Shown: positions 51,841 to 61,992, counted from the stretch's first letter. The stretch: DNA of 64,000 nucleotides from RGIG7332 sp045580305 (GCA_045580305.1 JAZNNQ010000001.1:62001-126000); one strand, 5' to 3'. Notes: generated by a model not told the origin, from the sequence alone. A program made the numbers and translations.

Positions 51841-53715
51841 GTGGGGGGCAATTCATGGGCAGAGAAATTCTATGCCGGTGATAATTATAATGCATACAAT
51901 AACCTCGGTGCGCATTTTGAAGAAAACGGCGTTCGCTTTACACTTTGGGCACCCAATGCGAAAGGTGTGTCGGTTGTAGGCGACTTTAACGGATGGAACA
52001 AAGACGCAAATGCAATGACCCGGAACGATGTCGGAATTTGGGAAATACTTGTTCCGGATCTTAAGGTATATGACGCGTATAAATATGCCATCTGTGGTGA
52101 GGACGGAGAGGTTCACTTAAAGTCCGACCCTTATGCATATCATTATGAAACACGCCCCGGAAGCGCGTCAAAATTATACGACATAAACGGCTATACATGG
52201 GGCGATGATAAGTGGCTTAAATACAAAAAGAAATACACGCCATATGACAGACCGCTGAATATATACGAGGTACAGCTTTCTTCCTGGCGGCTTCACGAGG
52301 ATGGAAATCCCTATACCTACCGTGAACTTGCATATGAGCTTGTTTTGTATGCTAAGGAGATGAGCTATACTCACATTGAACTTCTTCCCGTTGCAGAATA
52401 TTGCTGTGACGGCACTTGGGGATATCAGGTGAGCGGATATTTCGCACCAACTTCAAGACTGGGAACACCTCACGATCTGATGTATTTTATTGATATGTGC
52501 CATCAGAGTGGAATAGGCGTTATTGTGGATTGGGTACCGTCGTGTTTTCCAAAGAATGAACACGGCCTCTATCGTTTTGACGGTAGCTGGCTTTATGAGT
52601 ATACTGACCCGCTGAAACGCGAGCACAAGCAATATGACACCTGCGTCTTCGATTATGGCCGGCATGAGGTAAGAGCATTCCTTATTTCGAACGCTATGTT
52701 CTGGATCGACAAATATCATATCGACGGAATTCGGGTAGATGCAGTAGCAAGTATGCTTTATCTCGACTATGACCGTGATGAGTGGCGACCAAATTGCTAC
52801 GGCGGACACGAGAATTTAGAAGCGATTTCATTCTTGAGAGAGCTTAACAGCGCGGTGCTCTCCCGGTTTCCGGATACAATGATGATTGCGGAGGAGTCCA
52901 CGGCGTGGCCGATGGTTACCAAGCCGCCATATGACGGTGGTCTGGGCTTTAACTTTCAATGGAACACAGGTTGGACGAATGACACGCTTTCTTATTTTTC
53001 GACAGACCCGTATTTCAGACAAGGATGTCACAATAAGCTTACTTTTTCGCTGACCTACGCGTTTTCAGAAAATTATGTACTGCCATTTTCTCATAATGAG
53101 GTTGTACACGGTAAATGCTCACTTATTGAGAAGCAGCCCGGCGAGTATCTCCAAAAATTCGCGGGACTTCGCGCAATGATGGGGTATATGATGATGCACC
53201 CGGGCAAAAAACTTACCTTTATGGGAAGTGAATTTGGTCAGTTCATCGAGTGGGATTATACAAAACAGCTTGACTGGTTCCTGCTTGAATATGATATGCA
53301 TAAAAAGTATCATACCTTTGTGCGAGAACTTAACAGTTTCTATCTGACCAATTCTCAGCTTTGGCAGATCGAGGATAGTTGGGACGGCTTTAAGTGGCTT
53401 ATGCCAGATGAGAGTGATAGAAATATTTTAGCCTTTATAAGACGAAATAAAAGGGGAGAGACCCTTGTTGTGGTTTGTAACTTTTCACCGGTCAGGTGGG
53501 AGGGTGCAACCATACCGGTTCCAAGTTCAGGTAATTATGTTCCGGTGTTTACCACCGAGGAGGAGCGCTTTGGCGGTGCAGGTAATAATCTGCGAACCGT
53601 TTCAAGTACTCGTGCCAATTACGGCGAGTTTTCTCACGGAATAGTTACAGATATATTACCCATGAGCGTAACAGTCTATCGACGCGAATGTAAAAAATCA
53701 GCAAAGGAGAGATAG
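51841..53715 (+). CDS. glgB: 1,4-alpha-glucan branching enzyme
   Basis: GH13 enzyme of 624 aa that makes alpha-1,6 branches in glycogen. The N-terminal CBM48 domain (GVRFTLWAPNAKGVSVVGDFNGW) is followed by the barrel: VDWVPSCFP, GIRVDAVASMLYLDY (nucleophile Asp), MIAEESTAWP (acid Glu) and FSHNEVVHGK (third Asp region shows the branching-enzyme HNE form). The start is GTG 51841, with AAAGGGGGAAG about 9 nt upstream; an ATG at 51836 is out of frame. First gene of the glycogen operon; glgC begins 1 nt after its stop. Confidence 0.95.
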   Translation: MGGNSWAEKFYAGDNYNAYNNLGAHFEENGVRFTLWAPNAKGVSVVGDFNGWNKDANAMTRNDVGIWEILVPDLKVYDAYKYAICGEDGEVHLKSDPYAYHYETRPGSASKLYDINGYTWGDDKWLKYKKKYTPYDRPLNIYEVQLSSWRLHEDGNPYTYRELAYELVLYAKEMSYTHIELLPVAEYCCDGTWGYQVSGYFAPTSRLGTPHDLMYFIDMCHQSGIGVIVDWVPSCFPKNEHGLYRFDGSWLYEYTDPLKREHKQYDTCVFDYGRHEVRAFLISNAMFWIDKYHIDGIRVDAVASMLYLDYDRDEWRPNCYGGHENLEAISFLRELNSAVLSRFPDTMMIAEESTAWPMVTKPPYDGGLGFNFQWNTGWTNDTLSYFSTDPYFRQGCHNKLTFSLTYAFSENYVLPFSHNEVVHGKCSLIEKQPGEYLQKFAGLRAMMGYMMMHPGKKLTFMGSEFGQFIEWDYTKQLDWFLLEYDMHKKYHTFVRELNSFYLTNSQLWQIEDSWDGFKWLMPDESDRNILAFIRRNKRGETLVVVCNFSPVRWEGATIPVPSSGNYVPVFTTEEERFGGAGNNLRTVSSTRANYGEFSHGIVTDILPMSVTVYRRECKKSAKER

Positions 53716-53716
53716 T

Positions 53717-54901
53717 ATGACTACGAAAAAAGAATGTATCGCAATGCTGCTTGCCGGCGGACAGGGAAGCCGTCTTGGTGTGCTTACCAAGAATGTTGCA
53801 AAACCTGCTGTGCCTTTTGGTGGCAAATATCGCATTATTGATTTCCCGCTGTCTAACTGTGTAAACTCCGGTATTGATACCGTCGGTGTTCTTACACAGT
53901 ATCAACCTCTTGAGCTTAATACCTATATCGGCAACGGCCAGCCCTGGGATCTCGACCGTACCCGTGGCGGTGTGGCGATTCTCCCGCCTTATATGACCAG
54001 CACCAGAGGTGACTGGTATAAGGGTACAGCGAATGCTGTTTGCCAGAACATCAACTTCGTTGATGCATATGACCCGGATTATGTGCTTGTTCTGTCAGGT
54101 GACCACATCTATAAAATGAACTACGACTGGATGCTCAAGGAGCATCAGGAAAAGGGTGCTGATTGTACCATAGCGGTAATCGATGTTCCCCTTGAGGAGG
54201 CATCCCGTTTCGGTATTATGAACACCCGTGACGATAACCGTATTTACGAATTTGAAGAGAAGCCCAAGAACCCCAAGAGCACAAAGGCTTCTATGGGTGT
54301 TTACATCTTCAATTGGCAGGTTCTCCGTCGTTATCTCGTTGAGGACGAGCGCGACGAAAACAGCAAGAACGACTTTGGCCATGACATCATTCCCAAAATG
54401 CTCAGTGATGGTCTTAAGATGTATGCATATGAGTATAAGGGCTACTGGAAGGATGTAGGTACCATCGACAGCCTTTGGGAGGCTAATATGGACATTCTCC
54501 GTAAGGGTAGCGGACTTATTCTCCACGATGAATACTGGCGCATCTACGCGCGTAATCCCGCACTTCCGCCTCAGTATATTGCAGCGGGTGCAAAGGTTCG
54601 TCATTCACTGATTGCCGAAGGTTGTAATGTCGAAGGCGAGGTTACAAACTCTATTATTTTCTACGGTGTAACCGTTGAAAAGGGCGCTGTGATCCGTGAC
54701 TCCATCATTATGCCGGGCAGCGTCATCAAAGCAGGCGCTAAGGTCGAGTGCTCAATTTTGGCAGAGCATGTAACCGTCGGTGCAGGCGCAACAGTGGGTG
54801 AGTGCCTGGAGGATAAAAAGATAGCCGTTTTAGGCAGCGGCGTTGTCATTGCTGACAATGCAAATGTACCGGCAGGCGAAATGCTTGCGGCAGAAGAATA
54901 A
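53717..54901 (+). CDS. glgC: Glucose-1-phosphate adenylyltransferase
   Basis: Makes ADP-glucose from ATP and glucose-1-phosphate, the committed step of glycogen synthesis. The 394-aa product has AMLLAGGQGSRLGVLTKNVAKPAVPFGGKYRIIDF, the nucleotide loop, LSGDHIYKMNY, FEEKPKNPKS and the C-terminal left-handed beta-helix with VTNSIIFYGVTVEKGAVI. The following glgD encodes the usual Firmicute partner subunit. Confidence 0.97.
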   Translation: MTTKKECIAMLLAGGQGSRLGVLTKNVAKPAVPFGGKYRIIDFPLSNCVNSGIDTVGVLTQYQPLELNTYIGNGQPWDLDRTRGGVAILPPYMTSTRGDWYKGTANAVCQNINFVDAYDPDYVLVLSGDHIYKMNYDWMLKEHQEKGADCTIAVIDVPLEEASRFGIMNTRDDNRIYEFEEKPKNPKSTKASMGVYIFNWQVLRRYLVEDERDENSKNDFGHDIIPKMLSDGLKMYAYEYKGYWKDVGTIDSLWEANMDILRKGSGLILHDEYWRIYARNPALPPQYIAAGAKVRHSLIAEGCNVEGEVTNSIIFYGVTVEKGAVIRDSIIMPGSVIKAGAKVECSILAEHVTVGAGATVGECLEDKKIAVLGSGVVIADNANVPAGEMLAAEE

Positions 54902-54913
54902 GGGGGTGTCGTT

Positions 54914-56032
54914 ATGATGAAGGAAACATTAGGTATCATCTTGGTTCAGGAACGCTTTAACGCTATGCGTGAGCTTACCATGCACCGTACAATCGCATCC
55001 GTTCCTTTTGGCGGCCGTTACCGCCTTATCGACTTTACTTTATCAAGCCTTGTTAATTCCGGCGTTCGCGAGGTAGGCATTTCTACAAGAAGTAATTTCT
55101 ACTCTCTTATGGATCATATCGGTTCCGGTAAGGTTTGGGACTTAAACCGTAAAAAAGGCGGCCTCACCGTGTTCCCGCAGTCGGGATCCACTACCGGAAG
55201 TCTGGCCGGCGCAAGCAAGGTGGAAACACTTTACAGTATGCTGGACTACATTCGTCGCAGCCGCGCAAAGTATGTTCTTGTTTGTGACTCAAATATTGTT
55301 GGTAATATTGATTATAATAAGTTATTGGAATACCACATTGAAAAGCACGCATATTTAACCGTCGCTTATCAGAAGGATGTATTTGATCCTTCACGCTTCC
55401 ACGGTAATGCATTCCTTGATGTCGACGACAATGGTCGCGTAATAGATGTTACCATCGACCAGGGTATCCAGCTTCACAGCAAGATGGCTCTCGGTATCTA
55501 TATTATCGAGCGCGAGCTTCTTGAATTCCTTGTCAGCCAGTGTATGGCCCACAATAAACTTGATTTTGAGCGCAATATCCTTCAGGAAATGGCGCAGGAT
55601 CTCGATATTTACGGCTGGTGCTGTGATGAATATGTGGAGAAGGTTGACTCTATTGAGACCTTCCTGCATGCTAATATGGCACTTCTTGACCCGGAAATCA
55701 GAAACGATTTGTTCTCCGGCGATAAGATTTACACCAAGGTTCGTGATGAAATGCCTACTCAGCACGGTGAAGAGGCTGAGGTTGTTAATTCTATGCTTGC
55801 TGACGGTTGTATTATCGAGGGCAAGGTTGAAAATTCAATTATCTTCCGTTCTGTAAAGGTGGCAAAGGGCGCAGTGGTAAAGAATTCAATTATTATGCAG
55901 TCCACCGAGATCGGCGAGGATGCGGTTGTTGAAAACTGCATCACTGATAAAAATGTTGTTATATCCAACGGTATGAAAATCGTTGGTGCTCCAAATTATC
56001 CCCTTGTTATTGCCAAGGGAAGTAAAATTTAA
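54914..56032 (+). CDS. glgD: Glucose-1-phosphate adenylyltransferase subunit GlgD
   Basis: A 372-aa GlgC paralogue. It lacks the GGxGxR pyrophosphorylase loop (the N-terminus reads GIILVQERFNAMRELT), yet keeps ASVPFGGRYRLIDF and the C-terminal beta-helix (VENSIIFRSVKVAKGAVV). In Geobacillus and clostridia GlgD is a regulatory or non-catalytic subunit that activates GlgC. ATG 54914 or the adjacent ATG 54917 may be used; GGGGGTG lies upstream. Confidence 0.95.
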   Translation: MMKETLGIILVQERFNAMRELTMHRTIASVPFGGRYRLIDFTLSSLVNSGVREVGISTRSNFYSLMDHIGSGKVWDLNRKKGGLTVFPQSGSTTGSLAGASKVETLYSMLDYIRRSRAKYVLVCDSNIVGNIDYNKLLEYHIEKHAYLTVAYQKDVFDPSRFHGNAFLDVDDNGRVIDVTIDQGIQLHSKMALGIYIIERELLEFLVSQCMAHNKLDFERNILQEMAQDLDIYGWCCDEYVEKVDSIETFLHANMALLDPEIRNDLFSGDKIYTKVRDEMPTQHGEEAEVVNSMLADGCIIEGKVENSIIFRSVKVAKGAVVKNSIIMQSTEIGEDAVVENCITDKNVVISNGMKIVGAPNYPLVIAKGSKI

Positions 56033-56048
56033 GTAAGGAGAGAGTAAT

Positions 56049-57476
56049 ATGAAGATATTATTTGCAGCATCTGAGGCAGTTCCTTATGTGAAATCCGGCG
56101 GCTTAGGCGATGTTATCGGCTCGCTCCCGCCCTCACTTGTCAGTGAAGAGTGCGAGGTTTCCGTTGTTCTTCCTTTATATGATGCGGTACCTCAAGAGGT
56201 TCGTGAGCGCCTTACCTTTATCACAAGCGTATATGTACCCGTTGCTTGGCGTAGCCAGTACTGTGGCATTTTCAAGCTTGAGGAAAACGGTGTTACTTGG
56301 TACTTTGTCGATAACGAGTACTATTTCAGACGCGGAACTTTGTATGGTGCATATGATGATGGTGAGAGATTTTCTTTCTTCTCCCGCGCGGTACTGACAC
56401 TTATCGGAACACTCGGCGAAAAGCCCGATGTTATCCATTGTCACGACTGGCAGACCGCTTTGGTACCGGTATTCCTTCGTACCGTGTATGCAACTGACCC
56501 TGCATATGCAGGTATCAAGACCGTGTTCACCATTCACAATATCGAGTATCAGGGCAGATTTGGCCGCGACATTATGGAAAATGTTCTTGGCCTTCCGTAT
56601 GAGTTGTTTGATAACGGCGTAATGCGCCATGACCGCGATGTTAACCTTTTAAAGAGCGCTATTATCTTCGCGGATAAGGTTACAACTGTAAGCCCCACAT
56701 ATGCTGAAGAAATTAAAACTGCTGCATATGGTCACGGCTTGGAGTCTGTTTTGAACCGCGAAGCACACAAACTTTCCGGTATCATCAACGGTATCGATAT
56801 GAACATCTCACCCAAGAACGACCCACGCATTTTCAAGAACTACACAGATCGTAGTCTTAAGAATAAGAAGGAGAACAAGGACGCTGTACGGGAATTTGTA
56901 AATCTTCCTGTACGCGACGATGTTCCGCTTATTGCTATGGTTACTCGTCTTGTAAAGCATAAAGGTATGGATCTCGTGTGTGAAGTTCTCGATCGACTCC
57001 TTGATATGGATGTTCAGGTGGTTGTACTCGGTAGCGGTGACTGGCAGTATGAGCAGTTCCTCCGCGACAAAGCTTGGCAGTATCCCACAAAGCTTGCTGT
57101 AAATATCGGTTTTAATGCTGACCTTGCACAGAAGTTCTATGCAGGTGCAGATATTTTCCTTATGCCGTCCCAGAGCGAGCCTTGTGGTCTTGCACAGATG
57201 ATAGCTATGCACTATGGCACAATTCCGGTAGTCCGCGAGACCGGCGGTCTTCGCGACACTGTAATTCCGTACAATAAGTATACAAATCAGGGACTCGGCT
57301 TCTCATTCTCTCAGTATGATGCAAACGATATGTTCAATATCCTCTGCAATGCGATCGCTCTTTGGAATGATGACCGCACTTCATGGGAGAAAATGATGCG
57401 CCGTGGAATGAAGTACGACTTCTCATGGAAGAGTTCTGCAGAGAAATACACCGAGTTATATCGCGAGCTTATATAA
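56049..57476 (+). CDS. glgA: Glycogen synthase (ADP-glucose)
   Basis: GT5 transferase of 475 aa that elongates alpha-1,4 chains from ADP-glucose. The start LFAASEAVPYVKSGGLGDVIGSLP contains the KxGGL ADP-glucose motif. IHCHDWQTALVP, FTIHNIEYQGRFG and the C-terminal SQSEPCGLAQMIAMHYGTIPVVRETGGLRDTV are typical. GGAG precedes the ATG. Confidence 0.97.
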   Translation: MKILFAASEAVPYVKSGGLGDVIGSLPPSLVSEECEVSVVLPLYDAVPQEVRERLTFITSVYVPVAWRSQYCGIFKLEENGVTWYFVDNEYYFRRGTLYGAYDDGERFSFFSRAVLTLIGTLGEKPDVIHCHDWQTALVPVFLRTVYATDPAYAGIKTVFTIHNIEYQGRFGRDIMENVLGLPYELFDNGVMRHDRDVNLLKSAIIFADKVTTVSPTYAEEIKTAAYGHGLESVLNREAHKLSGIINGIDMNISPKNDPRIFKNYTDRSLKNKKENKDAVREFVNLPVRDDVPLIAMVTRLVKHKGMDLVCEVLDRLLDMDVQVVVLGSGDWQYEQFLRDKAWQYPTKLAVNIGFNADLAQKFYAGADIFLMPSQSEPCGLAQMIAMHYGTIPVVRETGGLRDTVIPYNKYTNQGLGFSFSQYDANDMFNILCNAIALWNDDRTSWEKMMRRGMKYDFSWKSSAEKYTELYRELI

Positions 57477-57504
57477 AAGTTTCCGGTTTTGAAAGGGGAT
57501 ATAT

Positions 57505-59907
57505 ATGACACAAAAGGAACTAAAAAGCGCCCTCGAGGGAAAATTACGCCGCCACTTTGGCCGTGACCCCGAGGACGCTACAATAGAGCAGGTATATATG
57601 ACCTGTGCATTCTTGGTGCGAGATATTTTAATGGAAAAGTGGGTCAAAACCGCTGAAGCTGTTGAAAAGACCGCACCCAAACAGATCTATTATCTGTCTA
57701 TGGAATTTTTAGTTGGCAGAAGTCTTAAAAGCAATCTGTTTAACTTAGGCTTGCTTGACGCTTTCAAAAAGTGCGTTAAGAGCCAGTTTAAGGTTGATTT
57801 TGATGATCTTTTAGATATCGAGCGCGATGCAGGTCTCGGTAACGGCGGACTTGGCCGTCTTGCAGCCTGCTATCAGGACGCTCTTGCTACCGGCGGATAT
57901 CCTGCATGGGGCTTTTCCATTCTTTACGAATACGGTATCTTCAAGCAGCGCATCGTTGACGGTGAGCAGGTAGAGCTTCCCGATGAATGGCTCAACACCG
58001 GTGGCGCTTGGCTTGTACCTAATCTTGACGAGACCCGTGAGGTTCGCTTCGGCGGTTGGATCGAGGAATGTTGGGAGAATGATCGTCTTGTATTCAAACA
58101 CCACGACTATGATCTCGTTTTAGCGGTACCGCACGATATGTTCGTTTCCGGCTACAAGAGCGATACGGTATCTCCCTTAAGACTATGGCGCGCAAAGAGC
58201 AAGGAAACCATCGATATGAGCCTTTTTGCAAAAGGTCAGTATGTCCGTGCTACTGAGCAGGAGGCTATGGCTGCTGCTATTTCAAAGGTTTTATATCCTG
58301 AAGATAACCATCCGGAGGGTAAATCTCTTCGCTTAAAGCAGCAGTATTTCTTTACTTCTGCTACCATTCAGTTTATCGTGGCTGAGCACAAAAAGCGTCA
58401 CGGTACTGTTCATAACCTTGCAGATCATGTTGTTATCCATGTTAATGATACCCATCCTACCGTTGCTATTCCGGAGCTTATGCGTATCCTTATGGATGAG
58501 GAAGGCCTTGGCTGGGATGAGGCTTGGAACATTGTTTCACGCTCAATTGCCTATACTAACCATACGGTTATGGCTGAAGCTCTTGAGCGCTGGACTGTAT
58601 CCCTTTTCAGTTCACTTCTTCCGCGTCTCTGGCAGATCGTGCAGGAAATCGACCGCCGTTTCTGCTGTGAGCTTCGTGAGAAAATTCCTTATGATGATGC
58701 CCGCATTAAGCGTATGTCTATCATTTGTGATAATGAAGTTCGTATGGCAAACCTCTGTGTTGCCGGTACCTTCTCTACGAATGGCGTTTCCGCATTACAC
58801 AGTGAGATATTAAAGGACGATGTGTTTAACGAGTTCTATACACTCTATCCGGAGAAGTTTACCAATGTTACCAACGGTATTGCTATCCGTCGTTGGAGTG
58901 CACAGTCCAACCCCGAGCTTAATAAGTTAATCAATGAGCTTATCGGCGGCGACTATTTAAAGAACCCGAGCGAGCTTGAGAAGCTTATTAAGTTCAAGGA
59001 CGATAAAGAGGTTGCAAAACAGCTTGAGAAGATCAAAAAGAACAATAAAGAGCGTTTTGTTAAGCGTTACGGTATCCGTAATATCGACGGCGCTATCTTT
59101 GATGTACAGGCAAAGCGTCTGCACGAGTATAAGCGCCAGCTCTTAAATGTTTTAAAGATTATGCGTGATTATCACAGAATCATTGATAATCCCAATGGTG
59201 ACTTCCAGCCGAAGATTTACTTCTTTGCGGCAAAGGCTGCGCCCGGCTATGTTATGGCTAAGAGAATTATTAAGCTTATCCATTCTCTTCGCAGCGAGAT
59301 TGAGGCCCATCCTGTTGCATCCAAGTACCTCCAGGTAGTATTCCTTGAGGACTACAGTGTAACCTTGGCTGAGTGTTTAATTCCTGCGGCTGAAGTTTCC
59401 GAGCAGATTTCAATTGCAGGTAAGGAAGCATCCGGTACCGGTAATATGAAGTTTATGTTAAACGGCGCACTTACTCTCGGTACTATGGACGGTGCTAATG
59501 TTGAGATTTGTGAGTCTGTTGGTCGTGAGAACATCTACATCTTTGGTATGACCAGCGATGAAGTAGATCAGAAGAGACCGAACTATGCACCGCACAGCTA
59601 CTATGAGCACAACCCCGAACTCCGTCGTATTCTTGATCATTTAAGAAACGGAATCGGTGTTGGCATTCACAGAGATGCATACCCCAATGTTGTTAACAGT
59701 CTTGTTATGAATGATACCTATATGTTACTTGCTGACTTTGAGGACTACTGCCGCGTTGCAGACACTTTAGCGGCTGATTATGCTGACCAGCTTACTTGGA
59801 ACAGCAAATCCCTCGTTAATATTGCGAAAGCAGGTCGTTTTGCCGCAGATCGCAGTATCTATGAGTATGCAAACAACATTTGGGGTATCAAGCCGTTAGA
59901 ATTATGA
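57505..59907 (+). CDS. glgP: Glycogen/starch/alpha-glucan phosphorylase
   Basis: GT35 enzyme of 800 aa that releases glucose-1-phosphate from glycogen. YYLSMEFLVGRSLKSNL, DAGLGNGGLGRLAACYQD, VHVNDTHPT-like IHVNDTHPTVAIPE, and the PLP-lysine motif EASGTGNMKFMLNGALTLGTMDGANVEI near residue 650 are all present. GGGGATATAT-spaced SD precedes ATG 57505. The stop overlaps the next gene by 4 nt. Confidence 0.97.
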   Translation: MTQKELKSALEGKLRRHFGRDPEDATIEQVYMTCAFLVRDILMEKWVKTAEAVEKTAPKQIYYLSMEFLVGRSLKSNLFNLGLLDAFKKCVKSQFKVDFDDLLDIERDAGLGNGGLGRLAACYQDALATGGYPAWGFSILYEYGIFKQRIVDGEQVELPDEWLNTGGAWLVPNLDETREVRFGGWIEECWENDRLVFKHHDYDLVLAVPHDMFVSGYKSDTVSPLRLWRAKSKETIDMSLFAKGQYVRATEQEAMAAAISKVLYPEDNHPEGKSLRLKQQYFFTSATIQFIVAEHKKRHGTVHNLADHVVIHVNDTHPTVAIPELMRILMDEEGLGWDEAWNIVSRSIAYTNHTVMAEALERWTVSLFSSLLPRLWQIVQEIDRRFCCELREKIPYDDARIKRMSIICDNEVRMANLCVAGTFSTNGVSALHSEILKDDVFNEFYTLYPEKFTNVTNGIAIRRWSAQSNPELNKLINELIGGDYLKNPSELEKLIKFKDDKEVAKQLEKIKKNNKERFVKRYGIRNIDGAIFDVQAKRLHEYKRQLLNVLKIMRDYHRIIDNPNGDFQPKIYFFAAKAAPGYVMAKRIIKLIHSLRSEIEAHPVASKYLQVVFLEDYSVTLAECLIPAAEVSEQISIAGKEASGTGNMKFMLNGALTLGTMDGANVEICESVGRENIYIFGMTSDEVDQKRPNYAPHSYYEHNPELRRILDHLRNGIGVGIHRDAYPNVVNSLVMNDTYMLLADFEDYCRVADTLAADYADQLTWNSKSLVNIAKAGRFAADRSIYEYANNIWGIKPLEL

Positions 59908-61664
59908 TAAAATTTGCTCCACTTGGTACGGCGGAGCAGGGCGAGTGCGTGTGCTTTCGGGCACACGCACTTCGTAGTACTCACCCGTACCTTTACTTAA
60001 GTGTTTACTCCGATGACAGAAGCTTTAACATCACCGAAAAAATGGAATGGATAGAGCTTTTGGACAACGGTGAGGATGTGTACGAGTTTTGTCTCGATAC
60101 CTCCGATATGCGCGGCCTCTACTGGTATACAGCAGGGGAAGAGGTATATCAGTTGTCGATTTATGATAAGAACATTGCGCCGCCGGAGTGGTATGGAAAA
60201 GGCGTTACTTATCACATTTTTGTTGACAGATTTAATCGCGGGAGCACGAAACCGTTGGATAGTGACCCGGATTTTCGCGTGCATCACAATACCGAGGAAA
60301 TACCGGATTATCTTCCAAATGAGATAAACGGCGATATTTTTGGCGGTGATCTTGCGGGTATACGAAAAAAACTACCGTATTTAAAATCCTTAGGTGTAAA
60401 AACACTGTATTTAAGTCCGATTTTTGAGGCGTGGTCAAATCATAAGTACAATACTGCGGACTTTTCAAAGATCGATTCTCATTTTGGCACTGATGCTGAC
60501 CTTAAAAAGCTTTGCAACAGTGCTAAGCGGCACGGTATGCGCGTTATTTTGGACGGTGTGTTCAATCATGTGGGTTCAGACAGTATTTATTTCAACCGCG
60601 AGGGAAGATACGACACCATTGGTGCCTATCAGTCTGAAGAGTCGCCATATCGCAGCTGGTTCAACTTTTATGATGGTACCTATGAGTCCTGGTGGGGCAT
60701 TTTAACACTGCCACAGGTCCGTGAAAATGAAGAGAGTTATAAGGCTCACATCGCTGAAATTGCAAGACATTGGATGGATTGCGGAATTTCCGGCTGGCGA
60801 CTTGATGTTGCCGATGAATTACCCGATGAGTTTATTGCTCATTTATATGATGTGGTAAAGTCCAAAAAGAACGATGCTCTTATTATCGGTGAAGTGTGGG
60901 AAGATGCTTCGAATAAAATCGCATACAATACGCGTCGTAAGTATTTTACCGAGCGTGAGCTCGACGGCGTAATGAATTATCCAATAAAGGATGCCATTCT
61001 CGGCTTTGTAAGCGGCTCTATGAGTGCTGAAGACTCTGCTGACATAATGCGCACCATCGCACTTCATTACCCGAAAAAAGTTCTCCACTCGCTTATGAAC
61101 CATATCGGCACACACGATACCGTGCGCGCTCTGACCGCCCTTGCTCGGCCTGATATAAAAGATATGACACGAGAACAACAGGCGCATTTTAGGCTCAATG
61201 AGGACGAAATAAAGCTCGGTAAAGCCCGCCTTATGCGCGCCGCAACCCTTCAGTATTCTTATCCCGGATCACCAACGATTTATTACGGTGACGAGGTCGG
61301 AATGCAGGGAGGTGCCGATCCTTTTAACCGCGCATATTACCCATGGGGTAAAGAGGATAATGAGCTTTGTGAGTTTTACAAAAAACTGGGACAGCTTAAA
61401 AATAACTCTACAGCCATGCAATATGGTGATTTTGCGGTTGAGGTGCAGGATGATGTACTTATCTGTGAGCGGCAGGATGAAAAACAGCGCGTTCTTTTCT
61501 GCGTTGCAAACGGGGAGAAAAAACTGTATTTAAAATCTGAGTGTGGTCTTATTGATGTTTTAAACGGCAAAAAGTATCGTGCTCATTTCGGTTATGTTGT
61601 TGCAAGCATACCTGACACTGGGTTCTTAATATTGTCAAACGATAAAGAACTATTATGTAAGTAA
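59904..61664 (+). CDS. GH13 alpha-glycosidase (neopullulanase/cyclomaltodextrinase-like)
   Basis: A 586-aa intracellular amylase-family enzyme without signal peptide. An N-terminal beta domain (about 1-100) precedes the barrel: VILDGVFNHVG, GWRLDVADELP (nucleophile Asp), IIGEVWEDASN (acid Glu) and LMNHIGTHDTVRAL (third Asp). WYGKGVTYHIFVDRFNRG is typical of neopullulanase-type enzymes. It would act on maltodextrins or branches released from glycogen. ATG 59904 overlaps the glgP TGA; the open frame upstream is inside glgP. It is followed by a terminator. Confidence 0.92.
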   Translation: MIKFAPLGTAEQGECVCFRAHALRSTHPYLYLSVYSDDRSFNITEKMEWIELLDNGEDVYEFCLDTSDMRGLYWYTAGEEVYQLSIYDKNIAPPEWYGKGVTYHIFVDRFNRGSTKPLDSDPDFRVHHNTEEIPDYLPNEINGDIFGGDLAGIRKKLPYLKSLGVKTLYLSPIFEAWSNHKYNTADFSKIDSHFGTDADLKKLCNSAKRHGMRVILDGVFNHVGSDSIYFNREGRYDTIGAYQSEESPYRSWFNFYDGTYESWWGILTLPQVRENEESYKAHIAEIARHWMDCGISGWRLDVADELPDEFIAHLYDVVKSKKNDALIIGEVWEDASNKIAYNTRRKYFTERELDGVMNYPIKDAILGFVSGSMSAEDSADIMRTIALHYPKKVLHSLMNHIGTHDTVRALTALARPDIKDMTREQQAHFRLNEDEIKLGKARLMRAATLQYSYPGSPTIYYGDEVGMQGGADPFNRAYYPWGKEDNELCEFYKKLGQLKNNSTAMQYGDFAVEVQDDVLICERQDEKQRVLFCVANGEKKLYLKSECGLIDVLNGKKYRAHFGYVVASIPDTGFLILSNDKELLCK

Positions 61665-61706
61665 AATTTTCCACCCGAGTTAAAAAACTCAGGTGGAAAA
61701 TTTTTA
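61663..61706 (+). terminator. Terminator after the glycogen operon
   Basis: AAAATTTTCCACCCGAGT pairs with ACTCAGGTGGAAAATTTT with one mismatch, followed by TTAAAAA. Confidence 0.82.
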
Positions 61707-61714
61707 AAAAAGTG

Positions 61715-61742
61715 TTGACAAATTCTGAAAATCGGTTATACT
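61715..61742 (+). promoter_or_regulatory. Promoter of the tRNA-Gln gene
   Basis: A consensus TTGACA, 16 bp, TATACT, with an overlapping TATAAT at 61742-61747. The tRNA begins 29 bp downstream. Confidence 0.82.
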
Positions 61743-61770
61743 ATAATAGTTGCCACAAGGCAATGGAAAT

Positions 61771-61844
61771 AGCCGGATTGTGTAAGGGTAGCACAGCAGA
61801 CTCTGACTCTGTTTGTCTGGGTTCGAATCCTAGTCCGGCTGCCA
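61771..61844 (+). tRNA. tRNA-Gln (CTG anticodon)
   Basis: A 74-nt cloverleaf with encoded CCA. Acceptor AGCCGGA / TCCGGCT is perfect; the D-arm is GTGT / GCAC, the anticodon stem GCAGA / TCTGT, the loop CTCTGAC with anticodon CTG, and the T-arm CTGGG-TTCGAAT-CCTAG. It reads CAG codons. Its last 20 nt (61825-61844) recur downstream at 61973-61992 and 63523-63542. Confidence 0.95.
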
Positions 61845-61992
61845 AAACAAATAAGCACACCACATTGTGGTGTGCTTATTTGTTTTGTAGTTAGATTTGA
61901 AGGATTCGAAAGGCGGCTCTTAACAAAGTGCCGGTGGCACTTTGTAACCGACGTGGCTTTTCCACAGAAAAGGAACCCTAGTCCGGTTGCCA
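61841..61992 (+). repeat. 152-bp tRNA-linked block, copy A (att-like)
   Basis: From the tRNA GCCA end to a degenerate tRNA 3' tail (61973-61992, 18 of 20 bases matching the tRNA). It holds the terminator, the perfect hairpin ACAAAGTGCC / GGCACTTTGT (61923-61945) and the hairpin GTGG / CCAC (61954-61965). Copy B at 63391-63542 differs at three positions. Confidence 0.88.
61844..61890 (+). terminator. Terminator directly after the tRNA
   Basis: A perfect 20-bp stem, AAAACAAATAAGCACACCAC and its complement, with loop ATT. It begins at the final A of CCA. A copy with one change lies at 63394-63436. Confidence 0.88.
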
